Under the pieces are notes generated by a model. It did not search any database and was not told where the DNA came from. It worked only from the letters and a program-made list of their open reading frames with translations. The position numbers and the translations under genes were made by a program. A DNA stretch of 64,000 nt from Loktanella sp. S4079. Its GTDB lineage: Bacteria > Pseudomonadota > Alphaproteobacteria > Rhodobacterales > Rhodobacteraceae. The stretch is from contig NZ_JXYE01000006.1 of NCBI RefSeq assembly GCF_000967725.1, forward strand, positions 279,949 to 343,948, written 5' to 3'. Of this stretch, positions 27,126-36,470 are shown piece after piece; the first letter of the stretch is position 1, and each line of letters starts with the position of its first letter.

Positions 27126-28289
27126 TTACTGTTTCGCACTCAGGTGCGATAAAAAATATTCTTTGCGGCGGATCATACCCATCGTCTTGCGCAGCACCGC
27201 CAGAGGAGATGCCACGCGCCGAACCGATGCGCGCGTCATGCTGCCAGAGGCAAAACGATCTAACCGGCCATCCACAGACCCCGTGCCGTGGCGGGCGATC
27301 ATCGCTTCGTGGGCGGTGGCAGCCATTTTGCGCGCGCCCACTGGGTCAGCGCGTAATTTTTCGATCATCTCGCCAGCCTGCTCAACCGGGCAATAGATCG
27401 CCAAATCGCCAAACGTTGGCTTGAGCCGGGGGTCCAACACGCAAGGAACACCCATCAACATGGCTTCGGCAATCGTACGTCCAAAACATTCGGCCCACAT
27501 CGGATGATAATGATAGGCAAAAATATCCAGCTCATCGACGAACACAGGCACGGGCATGGTATCAAATGGGGTGATCTGCCAGCCAGACATATCGACGCCC
27601 ATGTCGCGCAGATCCTGCTCTGGCACGCCCATCACCCGAATGCGCGATTGCGGCAGCACAGGCAAACCGGCAGCGACCTTGGCCGCAGTTTCCGGCCACT
27701 TTAGCGGATCCGCCCGCCCATGCCGCCCTATCGTCAGTACGTCATCCCCGAATTTCTGCCTCTGCGGTGTCCATTCCGAAATATCAAAGACATTTGGCCA
27801 ATCTTCTCCAGCGATGCGAATGAATGGCGCGAATGATTGCAACTGCTGGCGACATACCCCGGACACAGGCGCCCAAACAGGCCAAGCCCCTGTCGCGCGA
27901 TAGCTGCGCCAACTGGTGGCAACCGGGTCATACTGCAACGAACCGTCGCCACGAAATGGCAGGTGGTGCGCGACCAAAAATGCACTTTCCACCTCAAGCC
28001 TAATCTTTTGGTCAAGCCCGTAGAAAAACGTCATCGGATGATGCAAGAACGCTGTCTTTGCACGGATCACACCGTCGGTCGCGGCGTTCACAATCCGCAG
28101 TCGGGGGTCTTGATGCAGTGCCTCAATCACTTTGCTGCGCGGCGCGCGCATATCGGCCAGATAGGGGCTCGTCACCTCAATCAAACCGACCGACCGACCC
28201 GCATCCAAGAACGCAGTCACATCACTGGCAAGCGCGGCGGCGGTCCCGCCCGCAAAGCGCGGGTCGATTGCACAAACCACATCAAACAT
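27126..28289 (-). CDS. Glycosyltransferase (GT4-like, GT-B fold)
   Basis: About 387 residues from ATG 28289, which overlaps the acyltransferase stop (TGATG); a GTG one codon earlier is possible. The C-terminal half has the nucleotide-sugar-binding features of GT-B enzymes, with IGRHGRADPLKWP at the domain junction and WAECFGRTIAEAMLMGVPCV, the EX7E-like element. The N-terminal half is less conserved. It probably adds one sugar of the exopolysaccharide repeat unit on the cytoplasmic face of the membrane. Donor and acceptor are unknown. It is followed after 16 bases by the sulfotransferase. Confidence 0.75.
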   Translation of the reverse strand: MFDVVCAIDPRFAGGTAAALASDVTAFLDAGRSVGLIEVTSPYLADMRAPRSKVIEALHQDPRLRIVNAATDGVIRAKTAFLHHPMTFFYGLDQKIRLEVESAFLVAHHLPFRGDGSLQYDPVATSWRSYRATGAWPVWAPVSGVCRQQLQSFAPFIRIAGEDWPNVFDISEWTPQRQKFGDDVLTIGRHGRADPLKWPETAAKVAAGLPVLPQSRIRVMGVPEQDLRDMGVDMSGWQITPFDTMPVPVFVDELDIFAYHYHPMWAECFGRTIAEAMLMGVPCVLDPRLKPTFGDLAIYCPVEQAGEMIEKLRADPVGARKMAATAHEAMIARHGTGSVDGRLDRFASGSMTRASVRRVASPLAVLRKTMGMIRRKEYFLSHLSAKQ

Positions 28290-30349
28290 CACAATCTTCC
28301 ATCCGATAACTGCGACTGAACGGCCAATGGTGCGGCTTGCATCACTTGATCCAGTTCTTTTCCAAGAAGCGCCGCGCCGACGCTACTCAGGTGATCATCA
28401 TCATAATAAAGCGCATCTCCGTTCAGATAGGTGCGGCACAGCTTCTCATCGCATAGCTGCTGTTCGGGTCGAATGCGGACCGCCCCGTTCCGTGCTGTAA
28501 TTTCGTCAAGCCCGGCGATCACACCTTGATTGCGCGCATTATAGGCGCTGCGTGCTAATCCAAAATCACCCACAGATCGCCCCTGAAGCGATAGTTTCGC
28601 CAGCGTTTCCGGCACTTTGTGGCCAATTTCGGGTATCGGATAGATCACAGCGACCTGAAGCCCTGCGTCAGTTAAACCCGACACTGTTTCATCCAGTTTC
28701 TCCATGAGCGCGCCTAAACGCGCGTCCTCGGGCCAGCGTCCGGTGTCGAGGTCCTCGAATATTGTGGGACCAAAATCTCGTTCAGCCAATCCATAGTCGG
28801 TCAAATACCCGTCGGCCGCCATTGCATAGCGCGCAACGACGATCACTGTCGTCAAAGAAGGCGTCTGCAATAGATAGTCCATCGCCCCATTGCCGTACTC
28901 TGCGCAGCGCCCAGTGCGCCCATCCAGCCGGTCAACATTGCGCACCGGCAGGCAACCGGATCGCGACAGATAGGCCACGCGTAAATTGGCGCGGTGCGCG
29001 GCTGCTTCGACCTCTGGCAGCATCGCGGCGGCATGGCTATCGCCCCAAATTGCAACGGTCGGCGGCCCGTCACCCGGTCCAAAAATGCAAGGATCACTTG
29101 GCGAACGCCAGCCATCATAGCGAGCCGTACAGTTGCGCAATTGCGGATGCCGATCATCGGTAAACGCGGCCAACCGCGCAGCCTCTGGCGATAGCCGCCA
29201 AGACCACCCCTGCCCGACCACCACCGCACCTGCGGCCATGATAACCACTGCCATCCCGGCCAATGACATCCCGAATATTGTACGCTGCGCAAACCCCCTG
29301 CCCGCAGCCGCCAAATGCCCAGAGGCAGGTGCCTTACGAAATGGGGCCTCGATGTAGCGCCAGCTTAACCAAGCAAGGCCAATCGAAAGTCCAACAACGA
29401 TCACGCAGCCCCAGAAATCTGGCCGATCAAAGGTAAGCTGCTGATAGAACACGATCACGGGCCAGTGCCACAAATAGAGCGAGTAAGAAATCAAGCCGAT
29501 CCAAACAACGGGACGCAGCGACAATAGCCGCGCGGCCAGCGTATCGCCTTGGGCACCACAGATCAGCAAAGCACCCGCACCAACGACCGGCAATAGTGCA
29601 GCATATCCCGGAAAAACGGTTGCCTCGTCAAACCCCAGCACCGCGACAGCAATCGCAATAAGACCCGCGATGCTCAGCACTTCACGAATGGGTCGCGACA
29701 GGCGGATGTCACTGATCCAAAGCGCGATCAACGCGCCTAGGCCCAACTCCCATGCGCGCCACGGCAACAGATAGTACGCCATCTCTGGGCGCATCGCAGT
29801 CGTCACCGCGCTGAGCAAAAAGGAAATGACCGTCAGCACAACAATGACGCGCCGGGCACGCCAGCCAACCCAAGCCAGCAACATCATGAGCGGCGGAAAA
29901 AAGATGTAGAACTGCTCTTCGATCGCCAACGACCAAGTGTGCAACAACGGCTGACTATAGATGCCCGGGCTAAAGTAACCTGTCTCGGACCAGAACAGGA
30001 AATTCGACACAAATAGCACTGTGGCAATCGCCGATTTGGCCGCTTCAACAAACTCTGTCGGCATAAAGAACACATAGCTCGCAATCAGTGTGGCAGCGAT
30101 AACGGCAAACAACGCAGGCAAAATACGACGCGCACGGCGTTCGTAAAATCGCAAGATCGAAAATTCGCCCGCCGCAATCTCTCGCGCGATGATTGAGGTA
30201 ATCAGAAAACCCGAGATGACGAAAAAGATATCGACCCCGACATATCCCCCCGACATCCCCCCAACATGCGCATGAAATAAAACGACGGGCAAAACCGCCA
30301 CGGCACGCAGCCCATCAATGTCGCGTCTATAATTGGTCACGACCAGCAT
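28289..30349 (-). CDS. Polysaccharide O-acyltransferase (OafA/YrhL type with SGNH domain)
   Basis: About 686 residues from ATG 30349; the frame extends to 30367, and GTG 30340 is also possible. The N-terminal domain (to about residue 370) is an acyltransferase-3 membrane domain with the RRDIDGLRAVAV start, PVVLFHAHV, GYVGVDIFFVISGFLI, RFYERRARRI and HTWSLAIEEQFY. The C-terminal periplasmic part is an SGNH domain with IWGDSHAAA and the catalytic DDDHLSSVG. Such two-domain proteins O-acetylate surface polysaccharides, the membrane domain delivering acetyl groups to the SGNH domain. It is the first gene of the leftward set acyltransferase-glycosyltransferase-sulfotransferase. Confidence 0.88.
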   Translation of the reverse strand: MLVVTNYRRDIDGLRAVAVLPVVLFHAHVGGMSGGYVGVDIFFVISGFLITSIIAREIAAGEFSILRFYERRARRILPALFAVIAATLIASYVFFMPTEFVEAAKSAIATVLFVSNFLFWSETGYFSPGIYSQPLLHTWSLAIEEQFYIFFPPLMMLLAWVGWRARRVIVVLTVISFLLSAVTTAMRPEMAYYLLPWRAWELGLGALIALWISDIRLSRPIREVLSIAGLIAIAVAVLGFDEATVFPGYAALLPVVGAGALLICGAQGDTLAARLLSLRPVVWIGLISYSLYLWHWPVIVFYQQLTFDRPDFWGCVIVVGLSIGLAWLSWRYIEAPFRKAPASGHLAAAGRGFAQRTIFGMSLAGMAVVIMAAGAVVVGQGWSWRLSPEAARLAAFTDDRHPQLRNCTARYDGWRSPSDPCIFGPGDGPPTVAIWGDSHAAAMLPEVEAAAHRANLRVAYLSRSGCLPVRNVDRLDGRTGRCAEYGNGAMDYLLQTPSLTTVIVVARYAMAADGYLTDYGLAERDFGPTIFEDLDTGRWPEDARLGALMEKLDETVSGLTDAGLQVAVIYPIPEIGHKVPETLAKLSLQGRSVGDFGLARSAYNARNQGVIAGLDEITARNGAVRIRPEQQLCDEKLCRTYLNGDALYYDDDHLSSVGAALLGKELDQVMQAAPLAVQSQLSDGRL

Positions 30350-30742
30350 CCTTTGTACCCGAATCATCAGAGGGCGAAAGGATCAGGCAGCATTGGCCCG
30401 GATCACCGCATATAGAGACTTCGCAGACTAAGGTTGCATTATCGGGCGATATATCGCCGAGATCATCAATTATGGTAAGAGTTTCATCGCTGTAACGGGA
30501 TGCATCCCGCCCAGATGGCGCAAAACGAAATTTGGCAAAAGGCGACAATAAACTGGCTCCTAGAACGCTGCAAACGCAGAAAAATAATAAAATAAGTATC
30601 TATCTGAGAGAAATTTTACCGCATTTTGAGCGTTGATCAAATAACATTCCTAAACTTGCATCAAAGCCAAGCTCACCGTACCATTGGACTCGCAGTATTT
30701 TTAGTTTGCGCCATTTTTTATTGATTTAGTGCCGGTTTGCTT
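30350..30742. promoter_or_regulatory. Divergent promoter region with two perfect 14-bp palindromes
   Basis: About 390 bases between the divergent acyltransferase and GT-C genes, AT-rich on the right side. Two perfect palindromes are present: GGCGATATATCGCC at 30445-30458 and CGGGATGCATCCCG at 30496-30509, about 50 bases apart. They differ from each other, so they are not two copies of one site. Either could be an operator for one of the divergent transcripts. No gene that I trust lies here. Confidence 0.4.
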
Positions 30743-32413
30743 ATGTCTGGTTTCAGCAATTTGTATCAACATCGTACTACCTACATTGCAGTTGCAGCAT
30801 TGATGACCTGTGTCATGATCGGCGTCGCGTGGTTTTTGGCCCTCGCGCCGGGCACGAATGGTATTGATGATGCCGCGATCACCCGGTCTTATTCTCAGAA
30901 TATCGCGAACGGACATGGGTTTGTTTACAATATCGGTGGCGAACGGGTCGAAGGTGCGACCTCGATGCTTTGGACGCTGATCCTTGTTCTGCCCTACTTG
31001 TTCAACGACAATCCGGAAATCACAATACTGACCATTACCGCGATTTTCACGACGGTCGCCGTCTATTTCGGGTTTCAAATCGCTTCACGTGCCACGGCCA
31101 ATGCGCAGCCTCGTCTGACGCTGGGGTTGATGGCGCTTGCCTTGGCGGGAATGCCTGCATTTTTCCTATGGTCCACATGGTCCATGATGGAGGTCGCCAT
31201 CTGGTCAGCCTCTTGCATGATTTTGCTCGACCGGCTGTCGTATCTAACAGACGAAGCCACAGAGCCACCGCGCGTGGACATCGGGTTCTGGGTCGTGGCG
31301 CTCGCATTACCAGCCATCCGCCCCGAAGGCATCGCTGTCACCTTTGGTCTCGTCGCTCTTGCTGTTATCTTACGGCCCGCGATTTGGCGCGTTGCAGGCA
31401 TTGGAATGATCACTGCGCTGATCTCTTTCGGGGCCGTGATTGCCGGGCGGATTGCCTATTTCGGTTACCCGTTCCCAAATACTTACTACGCCAAAGTGTC
31501 CGCCGACCGCCTACAAAATATCATCGACGGGGCAAAATACCTGATCAGCTTTGTAAGCGGGCAGCCGTTCGCGGAACTCATCATTGTTGCATGGGTGGTG
31601 CTGGGCGGAACCAGCCTTTTCGCGTTGTTCACGCGCCCTGCCGCCGGGCATCGGACTCAAATCCTCGCCACAGCGACGGTGTTGGGTATGCTCAGCGTCT
31701 ACGTCATGTTGGGTGGTGATCACTTTGTGCAATGGCGCTTCTACCAGCCGATCATGCCGATCTTTGCGCTTCCCGTTGTGATATGCGCGGTCTGGCTACG
31801 CGATCTGGCGCTTGCCCCGCGATTTGATCGTAATTTTGCGGTGATCCTCGTCCTTGCCGGGTCGGCTTGGATCGTCATCAACGCCTTTTCCTACTACCAA
31901 TCCCGCGTTCGGATCGGGTGGGAATTTGAGCTCTCGCACCGTGGCGAGGTCTTTGGCGACTATATGAACCAATTCGATCCGCAGCCCACGATGGGTGTCA
32001 CCGCTGCCGGTGGCATTGCCCTGACCTATGACGGGGAACTGCGCGATTTAATGGGATTGAATTGGGTTGAAATGGCCCACGCAAACCCAATCAAAGAAGG
32101 TTTCCGCAATCACGCCAGCTTTGACGTGGATACATTCTGGAAACACCAACCCGAACTTGTTGCACAATTTCACAGACCCAATTGCCAGCGCCAAAATTGG
32201 ACCGAGGCCGCCAGCCAACATGACACAGGTGTGAAACAGCTGTTCTTTCAACCTCAGTTTCAGGAACAATACACCCCGATCATTTTGGACATGGCTGACG
32301 GCACATGCACCAATGCATTCGCTGCGAACACGTGGCTCGATCAGATTGAGAGCGATCTGATTACCCCGGTGCCCTGGCAAGACATATCGCTGATTTCAAA
32401 CGCGGCGCACTAG
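30743..32413 (+). CDS. GT-C family membrane glycosyltransferase (AftB-like)
   Basis: About 556 residues from ATG 30743; a TTG two codons earlier is possible. About ten membrane segments, then a soluble C-terminal part. The first periplasmic loop has the GT-C catalytic acidic motif and surroundings: GIDDAAITRSYSQN, then GHGFVYN and GERVEGATSMLWT, typical of the arabinofuranosyltransferase-like family (AftB and relatives). YPFPNTYYAK follows after about residue 245. GT-C enzymes use polyprenyl-phosphate sugars and work on the periplasmic face. Here it may add a side sugar to the exopolysaccharide. It begins the rightward set with the GMC oxidoreductase and the polymerase. Confidence 0.75.
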   Translation: MSGFSNLYQHRTTYIAVAALMTCVMIGVAWFLALAPGTNGIDDAAITRSYSQNIANGHGFVYNIGGERVEGATSMLWTLILVLPYLFNDNPEITILTITAIFTTVAVYFGFQIASRATANAQPRLTLGLMALALAGMPAFFLWSTWSMMEVAIWSASCMILLDRLSYLTDEATEPPRVDIGFWVVALALPAIRPEGIAVTFGLVALAVILRPAIWRVAGIGMITALISFGAVIAGRIAYFGYPFPNTYYAKVSADRLQNIIDGAKYLISFVSGQPFAELIIVAWVVLGGTSLFALFTRPAAGHRTQILATATVLGMLSVYVMLGGDHFVQWRFYQPIMPIFALPVVICAVWLRDLALAPRFDRNFAVILVLAGSAWIVINAFSYYQSRVRIGWEFELSHRGEVFGDYMNQFDPQPTMGVTAAGGIALTYDGELRDLMGLNWVEMAHANPIKEGFRNHASFDVDTFWKHQPELVAQFHRPNCQRQNWTEAASQHDTGVKQLFFQPQFQEQYTPIILDMADGTCTNAFAANTWLDQIESDLITPVPWQDISLISNAAH

Positions 32414-32435
32414 CCATGAACGTTCGTATCGATGA

Positions 32436-34076
32436 ATGGACAAGCCAATGCCGATAATCGACCTCCAAACTGCCGCACAAAGGGACTATGACGCCTGTGT
32501 CGTCGGGTCTGGCCCCGCTGGCATCGCCGTCGCCCTGACCATGTCTGAAAACGGGCGGTCCGTCTTGCTCATCGACGCGGGTGGCGAGCAACCAACAGCA
32601 GGCCCCAGCGCCGAACGGTCAGTCCCTTCCGCCCATTCGCCTTTGAACGAAACCAATTGCCGCGCGTTTGGCGGGACATCATGGCTCTGGGGTGGGCGTA
32701 TACTGCCGTTTTCCAAGCCCGAGTTTGAGCGCGACGCGTGGCCGATATCTTATGATGAACTCGCCGCACATCATGACGCGGCCGCAATTTTTCTAGGTGG
32801 ATCGGCATTTGACACGTCGGTCGCAGATGAAAATGACTCCTCATCGTTCGATTTGAACGCGATAGAAACGCTTGGCACCGACGGGCCTGTATCGCGCCGC
32901 CACGCTGGCAGACTACAGGCGCTCACCGGTCCGGATATTTTGCTTTCGACCGTGGTGGTTGGGCTTCTTATGCAGACACAAGAGGGGTCAGATCCAAATT
33001 GCATCGGTGTGCGCGCCTGCCCCACGCAACAAACACACGCGCCAATCGCCTTGCATGCGCGGGTCACCATCATCGCAAGCGGCGGGGTCGAAACCGCCCG
33101 GCTCTTGCTTGCAGATCAGGCCCGAAATCCCAACATATTTGGACACCTGACAGAGCTGGGGCGGGGTTATTCGGGCCATCTGACAGGCAGCATCGCGCAT
33201 ATCACCTTTCCCAAGAATACTGATAGCCGCGTCTTTGGATGGCGTACCGCACCCGACGGCGGGTTTCGCAGGCGCGTCTTTCGAACATCGAAACGCGGTG
33301 TGATGGACGGCATGAACATGTTTTTCTGGGCTAAAAACCACCCAGAAGAAGATGCCCGGCACGGTTCGGGCATCTTGTCAGCCAAATACCTCAAATCGCG
33401 GCTGCTCGGGCGTAAAACGTTGGTCAGTGCCGCTGGCTTGGGCGCCCCAGAAAAGCCCACGCCCACAAGCATCATGTCGCACCTGAGCAACCTTTTGGGT
33501 GATCTGCCAACCACGTTGCGGGCCTTGCCCGACCTGCTGCGTGGTCGTCGGCATCCAGACAGACGCCAACTTGATCATCTGATCCCAAACCGCGCAAATT
33601 GGTTCAAACTCTGCTATCACGCAGACCAAACACGTAACCTAAGCAACCGTATTACCCTGTCCGGAAATGTCGACGACGACAGCCTGCCAGAGATCAAAAT
33701 AGCGTATGATTTTTCAGATATTGACATTCAAAATGTAATAAATGGTCATAAAAATCTAGAAACGGTGCTCGACCAATCTGGGGTGGCGAAACTGACCTTC
33801 GACTTTGCCCCGGAACAGCTACATAACGCCGTCAGAGGCAAAGCACGCGACGGTTATCATCAGCTTGGCACGGCACGCATGGGTCGCGACGCGACCGAGA
33901 GCGTGGTCGACGGGAACTGCAAAATGCACGGTATCGCTGGGCTTTATATAGCGGGATCGAGCGTGTTTCGCAGCGCGGGTTCGGCCCCGCCAACCCACAC
34001 AATCGTTGCTTTAGCAATGCGTCTGGCACATCATATTTGTGGCCAAGATGCGCCACGCCAACAAAGATTGCATTAG
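32436..34076 (+). CDS. GMC-type FAD oxidoreductase
   Basis: A protein of 546 residues (an ATG at 32448 is an alternative start). The N-terminus has the FAD dinucleotide-binding motif VVGSGPAGIAVALTMSENG, followed by a second conserved stretch GGTSWLWGGRI; the C-terminal GMC domain contains YHQLGTARMG, with the active-site histidine, and AGSSVFRSAGSAPPT. GMC enzymes oxidise alcohols, including sugar and polyol hydroxyls. Between a GT-C transferase and a polymerase it may oxidise a sugar of the repeat unit or its lipid-linked precursor. I see no export signal, so it should be cytoplasmic. The substrate is unknown. Confidence 0.8.
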   Translation: MDKPMPIIDLQTAAQRDYDACVVGSGPAGIAVALTMSENGRSVLLIDAGGEQPTAGPSAERSVPSAHSPLNETNCRAFGGTSWLWGGRILPFSKPEFERDAWPISYDELAAHHDAAAIFLGGSAFDTSVADENDSSSFDLNAIETLGTDGPVSRRHAGRLQALTGPDILLSTVVVGLLMQTQEGSDPNCIGVRACPTQQTHAPIALHARVTIIASGGVETARLLLADQARNPNIFGHLTELGRGYSGHLTGSIAHITFPKNTDSRVFGWRTAPDGGFRRRVFRTSKRGVMDGMNMFFWAKNHPEEDARHGSGILSAKYLKSRLLGRKTLVSAAGLGAPEKPTPTSIMSHLSNLLGDLPTTLRALPDLLRGRRHPDRRQLDHLIPNRANWFKLCYHADQTRNLSNRITLSGNVDDDSLPEIKIAYDFSDIDIQNVINGHKNLETVLDQSGVAKLTFDFAPEQLHNAVRGKARDGYHQLGTARMGRDATESVVDGNCKMHGIAGLYIAGSSVFRSAGSAPPTHTIVALAMRLAHHICGQDAPRQQRLH

Positions 34077-34077
34077 C

Positions 34078-35322
34078 ATGGTAATGACCGGCACATATCC
34101 AACCGCCCCAGCGGTACGGCTACCCGCCCGGCCCGTTGAAAAGCTGCTGACGGTGATGTGGTTCGTTGTCACCTTTACGGTTTTTCCCCGCGATGAGCTC
34201 ATCCTCTATCCGCTCGCGCTCTATTTCTTTTATGCATTTTTTCGACAAGCCCACACCACCCTGCCTATCCTCTTGCGATGTTGGCCGCTGATGCTTTTGC
34301 CTGTTTGGGCGATGGTCACATCGGCCACGGCAGTCTTGCCATCCGTGGCCTTTCGAACCGCGATCCAGATGATCCTCACGATGCAAGTATGCATTCTATT
34401 GGTCGTCTGGATGCGCCCACGAGAAATCCTGCTCACTGTGCTGGCCGCAACTGGCATTTGCGGGATCCTTAGTGTGTTTTTCACCTCGTATCACGACGGT
34501 GCAATGACTGGGATCTTTGCGCATAAGAACATGCTCGGCGCCAAGATGCTGCTACTGTGGCTATCGTCACTCTGCGTCGCGCTTGACCCTTGGATGCGAC
34601 TTTGGGTGCGCTCAATCGCTCTTGGTCTTGCCGCACTAGCGCTGATGCTCATCGTCGCGAGCCACTCTGCGACCGCACTTGTTTTGGCGGTCCTAATTGC
34701 AGTTATGATCGTCATCTTTAGCTTCTTTGCGGGACGCGGATCGCGGACACCGATGGACAGGTTTGCTCTTGGGCTGATCCTATGTGGCATCCTGGGTGTG
34801 GCGATCCCCTTTGCCATCTCAGCTAGCTCAGAAACACCGCTGGCACTCCTTCTTCAACGGCTTGGCAAAAGCAGTACATTAACCGGCCGAACAGAGCTAT
34901 GGGGCTACGCAGAAGACGTCATCCGCCAACGTCCTTGGACCGGCCATGGCTCTGGCGGCTTCTGGCGCTACGAAGAAAACGATCTCGTCCGCCAGATCTT
35001 TGCGGAATTTCACAAAAGCCCCAATCAGGTCTTTTCGTTTCACAATTCATATTTCGAAATCACCGTCCATTTCGGTTTAGTCGGACTGGCCTTGGCGATA
35101 TTTGTGCTGTGCTGGGCCTTTGTCCGGCTCATTGCGCAGCTATTGCGGCGCGGCGGTATGCCGTTCGTCTTTTTTACCTGCGTCGCTGTCGTCGAACTCG
35201 CCCGGAGCATGGTCGAAAGCGAGTTGATGCGCCCGTTTATCTTGGGACAGATGCTGATTTGGATCGGCACAATTTACGTATCACGCTACCCACTCCGCCA
35301 AAAACGTATTCACGCATCTTGA
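34078..35322 (+). CDS. Exopolysaccharide polymerase / O-antigen ligase family (ExoQ/Wzy-like)
   Basis: About 414 residues from ATG 34078, one base after the GMC stop; the frame extends upstream to 34039 inside that gene. It has about ten to twelve membrane segments and a large periplasmic loop. Motifs of the ExoQ/Wzy/WaaL family are visible: GIFAHKNMLGAKM, TGRTELWGYAEDVIRQRPWTG with HGSGGFW, and SFHNSYFEI. These proteins join lipid-linked repeat units into polymer on the periplasmic side. With the flippase and priming transferase at the left of the locus it completes a Wzx/Wzy-type system, although no Wza/Wzc export genes are in the window. Confidence 0.85.
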   Translation: MVMTGTYPTAPAVRLPARPVEKLLTVMWFVVTFTVFPRDELILYPLALYFFYAFFRQAHTTLPILLRCWPLMLLPVWAMVTSATAVLPSVAFRTAIQMILTMQVCILLVVWMRPREILLTVLAATGICGILSVFFTSYHDGAMTGIFAHKNMLGAKMLLLWLSSLCVALDPWMRLWVRSIALGLAALALMLIVASHSATALVLAVLIAVMIVIFSFFAGRGSRTPMDRFALGLILCGILGVAIPFAISASSETPLALLLQRLGKSSTLTGRTELWGYAEDVIRQRPWTGHGSGGFWRYEENDLVRQIFAEFHKSPNQVFSFHNSYFEITVHFGLVGLALAIFVLCWAFVRLIAQLLRRGGMPFVFFTCVAVVELARSMVESELMRPFILGQMLIWIGTIYVSRYPLRQKRIHAS

Positions 35323-35398
35323 GGCTTTCCTTAGTCACTCCACCCTTGATGATTGCACCTTAGGTGAAATGACTGAGAGATTTCCTCGAAACCGCAGT

Positions 35399-36343
35399 TT
35401 AGTCAGTTTCCTGCCCTGCCAACCATTCTAGGATGGTACGGGTCGTTTCCTCTGGCATTTCTTGCTGAATCCAATGACCACAATTCAGACTTGTCACGTC
35501 AACCAAAGGCACGAAATCGCTGAGGTTTTCAAACTGCGGGATCATGTCTAGCTCTCCATAAATCATGAGCGCAGGCTTTCGAATAATCGGATCGACATCC
35601 GCCAAAATCTGCCAGTTCCTATCAAGATTTCGGTACCAATTGATGCTGCCTGTAAACCCGCTTGATTTGAACGAAGTGGCAAACACCGCGAGTTCCTCGT
35701 TGCTCATCACTGGATCGCCAAGAGGTTCCTCTGTTTTGGCAAGATTGATCATCATCATACCCGGCTGAGGCGGCAGCTGGGGAAGGTTCTTACGGTACAG
35801 GTTGCACAAAAATTGAGAGGCATTTTCGTCCAACACAGCGTCCGCTACGCCCGGCTGTCGATTAAAATGCACAAAGTAGTTATCGGCACCAAACACTTCT
35901 TCCATGAATGCAATCCAGGGTTTGTCAGTGCGCACCTGATATGGAAGCGCAAGATTGATCAGCTTCTTTACACGATCCGGATGAAGGAGCGCCAAGCCCC
36001 AAACAACGTTAGCCCCCCAATCGTGGCCGACAAAAGTGGCATCAGCATAGCCAAAATGGTCCAGCAGACCGACCAGATCGCCCGTCAAATTTGCAATGTC
36101 ATATGCTGTGACCTCGCCGGGACGCGACGAGTTACCATACCCTCGCTGGTTTGGAGCAATGACATGATAACCCGCTGCGACAAGCGCAGGTATCTGATAA
36201 CGCCACGAATAGGCATGCTCTGGCCACCCATGGCAGAGTATAATCGGATTCCCTGCATTATGCTGTCCAGCTTCAAAAACTTCGAGGACAACACCATTGG
36301 TGTGAACGTATGTTGGTTTCGGGAAATCGGAAATCGCAGACAT
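35399..36343 (-). CDS. Alpha/beta hydrolase, epoxide hydrolase-like
   Basis: About 314 residues from ATG 36343, which has AGGA six bases upstream; the frame is open to 36364. The fold signatures are HGWPE (oxyanion-hole region, residues 38-42), the nucleophile elbow GHDWGAN with Asp108, and the C-terminal catalytic histidine in NCGHWIQQE (about 293). An aspartate nucleophile in place of serine, with HGWPE, fits soluble epoxide hydrolases, which open epoxides to diols; haloalkane dehalogenases share this layout. The gene is divergent from a WYL regulator, with a palindrome between them. The natural substrate is unknown. Confidence 0.85.
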   Translation of the reverse strand: MSAISDFPKPTYVHTNGVVLEVFEAGQHNAGNPIILCHGWPEHAYSWRYQIPALVAAGYHVIAPNQRGYGNSSRPGEVTAYDIANLTGDLVGLLDHFGYADATFVGHDWGANVVWGLALLHPDRVKKLINLALPYQVRTDKPWIAFMEEVFGADNYFVHFNRQPGVADAVLDENASQFLCNLYRKNLPQLPPQPGMMMINLAKTEEPLGDPVMSNEELAVFATSFKSSGFTGSINWYRNLDRNWQILADVDPIIRKPALMIYGELDMIPQFENLSDFVPLVDVTSLNCGHWIQQEMPEETTRTILEWLAGQETD

Positions 36344-36429
36344 GGGTGATCCTATCTTTTTCATGTGGAATGCTTGACGAAAACTGGAACCGGCATTGCC
36401 GATGCCTTGATCAAATGTCTAAGATCCAA

Positions 36430-36450
36430 TGGTGCCAAATATTGTCACCA
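36430..36450. promoter_or_regulatory. Palindromic operator between epoxide hydrolase and WYL regulator
   Basis: A 21-bp imperfect palindrome, TGGTG-N11-CACCA, with an inner CAA...TTG pair; 8 of 10 base pairs are symmetric. It lies about 20 bases before the regulator start and 87 bases from the hydrolase start, the usual place for a site bound by a divergently encoded regulator controlling itself and its neighbour. Confidence 0.5.
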
Positions 36451-36470
36451 ATAACTGCTAGCTTGTGAAA

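Noticed and set aside
30327..30548. Minus-strand 73-codon frame overlapping the start of the acyltransferase
   Set aside because: It overlaps the acyltransferase N-terminus in another frame, contains both palindromes of the promoter region and has no motif.
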